64,000 bases of DNA from Ereboglobus sp. PH5-10 (GTDB lineage: Bacteria; Verrucomicrobiota; Verrucomicrobiia; Opitutales; Opitutaceae): NCBI RefSeq assembly GCF_029504735.1, contig NZ_JAQFIP010000004.1, positions 218,613-282,612 of the forward strand, given 5' to 3'. Shown piece by piece: positions 62,595-64,000 of the stretch (its first letter is position 1; each line of letters begins with the position of its first letter). The position numbers were made by a program, and so were the translations under genes. The notes under the pieces are model-generated. The model saw only the letters and a program-made list of their open reading frames with translations. It did no database searches and was not told the origin of the DNA.

Positions 62595-63728
62595 TCATTT
62601 GAATAGGGCGAGATAATCGCGGAAAACAAAAAGCCGGTTTCTGCGCTGACCGGTCACTTCGGTCAAAACTCCAGCGGTCACGAGGTCATTGATGATGCTG
62701 GAGACGGTGTTGATGGTTGTGCCGACGGCCAGCATCGCTTTTTTCACATCAATAACCGGCCGGGCATAAAGGTGGCGCATGAGCAGGCGCGCCGTTGACA
62801 GGCGTCGCGTGCTGAAGCAGGGCAGCACATCGGTGTCAATGCGTTGCTTGAGTTTGATGATGGATTGGAAAACTCCGGCCGAGGCTCGCGCGGTTTCCTC
62901 GACCCCATGCAGGAAAAATACCAGCCATTCCCGCAAGTGGCCGCCGTGACGCACAGCCATCATGTGATCCACATACGCCGTCTTGTTCCGTTCAAAATAG
63001 TCGGACAAATACAGCGCGGGCTTTTTAAGCAACCCCGTTGCGGCCAGATACAGGGAAATCATCAGTCGTCCCAAGCGCCCGTTTCCATCCAGAAAAGGAT
63101 GAATGGTTTCAAATTGATAATGGGCGATCGCGATGCGGACCAATGGATGCGCAAAAATCGTCCTGTCATTCAGCAACTGCTCCAAGTCGCTCATCAACTC
63201 CGCCACATGCTCATGATGGGGAGGCACAAAGGCGGCGTTTTTCAAGCTCACGCCGATCCAGTTCTGGCTGGTTCGAAACTCGCCCGGTTGTTTGTGCCGC
63301 CCGCGCGTGCCTTCCAGAAGCACCGCATGGGTTTCTTTTAGCAGGCGGTTTGAAAACGGAAGCCGGTCAAGCGACCCGATTGCGAAATTGATTGCACGGA
63401 TATAGTTTTGGACTTCCGCCCAGTCGTCCCTGGCCTCCGGATCCAAGTCGACCGCGTCCTTGAAGGCGTCTTCAATTCCTGTTTGAGTGCCTTCGATGCG
63501 ACCCGATTGCGTGGCTTCCTTTGCCACGTGCATCTGGATAAAAAAGTCGATGTCGGGAATCAATTGGGCAAAGGCGTTCAATTCGCCCAGCGCCCGGTCT
63601 GCCCGCCCCAGCAAATCGGTCAATTCGGCATCTTCGACTTCCCATTCGTGGCGAACCAATTCAGGCAGGAACGCCTTGTATTCAAAACGTTGTTCGTAGC
63701 GTCCGGCTTGGAATGTGGAAATATTCAT
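62595..63728 (-). CDS. Fic family protein (AMP-transferase fold), class II
   Basis: 377 residues. A Fic_N-like region contains an inhibitory-helix motif SGRIEG (75-80), matching (S/T)xxxE(G/N) and placing it N-terminal to the Fic core (class II). The Fic motif HPFLDGNGRLGR is at 210-221 with the catalytic His210. A flap region precedes it (FRTSQNWIGV), and a C-terminal winged-helix-like domain (about 300-377, VGTTINTVSSIINDLVTAGVL) suggests DNA binding. It probably adenylylates a protein and may regulate its own promoter. Palindromes TTTTTCAGAAAAA and ATTTCTGAAAT lie upstream. Confidence 0.94.
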   Translation of the reverse strand: MNISTFQAGRYEQRFEYKAFLPELVRHEWEVEDAELTDLLGRADRALGELNAFAQLIPDIDFFIQMHVAKEATQSGRIEGTQTGIEDAFKDAVDLDPEARDDWAEVQNYIRAINFAIGSLDRLPFSNRLLKETHAVLLEGTRGRHKQPGEFRTSQNWIGVSLKNAAFVPPHHEHVAELMSDLEQLLNDRTIFAHPLVRIAIAHYQFETIHPFLDGNGRLGRLMISLYLAATGLLKKPALYLSDYFERNKTAYVDHMMAVRHGGHLREWLVFFLHGVEETARASAGVFQSIIKLKQRIDTDVLPCFSTRRLSTARLLMRHLYARPVIDVKKAMLAVGTTINTVSSIINDLVTAGVLTEVTGQRRNRLFVFRDYLALFK

Positions 63729-63819
63729 TTTTCAGAAAAAGCTTTGTTCCTGAATTAAATGCCTTGGTTATTTCAAAAAATCGAACGTTTAATTTAAGAA
63801 AATGGCCAATTTCTGAAAT
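63728..63819. promoter_or_regulatory. two TTTCNGAAA palindromes in the fic promoter region
   Basis: TTTTTCAGAAAAA (63728-63740) abuts the fic start codon and ATTTCTGAAAT (63809-63819) lies about 80 bases upstream. The shared TTTCNGAAA core and the winged-helix C-terminus of Fic suggest an autoregulatory operator pair. The second site also sits in a GTTATTTCA/TGAAATAAC inverted repeat (about 63764-63821). Confidence 0.45.
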
Positions 63820-63905
63820 AACGATGGGCGTTATGTCATTTACGAAAGAGATTTATTCTTTGGAGCATGTTCAGTTGATTGTCGCAAAAATGCCTTTTGG
63901 TAGGG

Positions 63906-64000
63906 TGAGGTTACCCCTGATTTGTGGACAGGAGGTGCAGACATAACCACAAAAGAAAAACAAACATGCCAAAAACAAAACCAGCCTACACGCCGGAATT
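63906..64000 (+). mobile_element. left end of an IS3-like insertion sequence (partial)
   Basis: TGAGGTTACCCCTGATTTG at 63906 and the following GTGGACA resemble the terminal inverted repeat of IS3-family elements. A start codon for a transposase-like frame follows 60 bases in. The element continues past the window, so the right repeat and target duplication cannot be seen. Confidence 0.6.
63966..64000 (+). CDS. probable IS3-type transposase orfA, N-terminus only
   Basis: The frame reads MPKTKPAYTPE to the window edge, in keeping with the opening of IS3 OrfA helix-turn-helix proteins (MPK...YTPEFK type). Only 11 residues are visible, so the call rests mostly on the terminal-repeat-like sequence just upstream. 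Confidence 0.5.
   Translation, partial: MPKTKPAYTPE

Noticed and set aside
1..64000. tRNA or rRNA genes
   Set aside because: I looked for T-loop (GGTTCGA-type) and conserved rRNA segments on both strands and saw none, although a dedicated scan could still find a divergent tRNA.

Overview
The window is a GC-rich bacterial chromosome segment of high coding density. The gene content and protein style suggest a verrucomicrobium, most likely of the Opitutales/Opitutaceae. The reasons are a SecD-SecF fusion, a phosphotransacetylase split into two neighbouring genes, a secreted protease with a Gly-rich C-terminal sorting tail, a giant autotransporter, and glycan-degradation genes. This placement is inferred from sequence style, not from a database search.

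Layout. 1-8.7 kb (minus strand): a large SF1 DUF4011-type helicase running off the left edge, recJ, secDF and yajC. 8.8-13.2 kb: speA, then a BioD-like/DRTGG protein and the catalytic phosphotransacetylase. 13.2-21.6 kb: an AddA/AddB-type helicase-nuclease pair (addB carries an in-frame block of palindromes), a Pal-like lipoprotein and a MidA-like methyltransferase. 21.7-25.7 kb (plus): a C-terminal processing protease, a double discoidin-like secreted protein and a sialate O-acetylesterase. 25.8-33.2 kb: ybeY, an acid-phosphatase homologue with a ruined active site, recN, a small lipoprotein, ubiE/menG, zinc-independent L31 and L36, gluQ and a nucleotide-sugar epimerase. 33.4-46.8 kb (plus): a ~3,230-residue autotransporter and a metzincin-like protease with BACON-like domains. 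46.9-58.2 kb: a DEAD-box helicase, an alpha/beta hydrolase, uxaC, a membrane metallophosphoesterase, two TonB-like proteins with almost identical C-termini, a DUF3108 protein, an MBL-fold exonuclease-like protein, two small membrane proteins and an AI-2E-family permease. 58.4-64 kb: an accessory region with a GH123-like hydrolase, an AT-rich secreted protein, a sulfatase, a Fic protein and the left end of an IS3-like element at the right edge.

Functionally, housekeeping genes (protein export, recombination repair, ribosome, acetate metabolism) alternate with surface and glycan-scavenging genes: sialate esterase, GH123, sulfatase, glucuronate isomerase, TonB-like proteins, autotransporter. That mix suits a host-associated or polysaccharide-feeding life.

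The most unusual signal is non-coding. At five junctions between co-directional genes, a short low-complexity arm begins at or near the upstream stop codon. It is matched by an inverted copy ending about 2-24 bases before the downstream start codon, with a 46-86 base spacer between. Arms match within a locus but differ between loci. Three further palindrome types also occur: a cluster inside addB, two GTAGGGCGAA-ended elements, and a CCCGGG/CCCC-GGGG pair behind uxaC.
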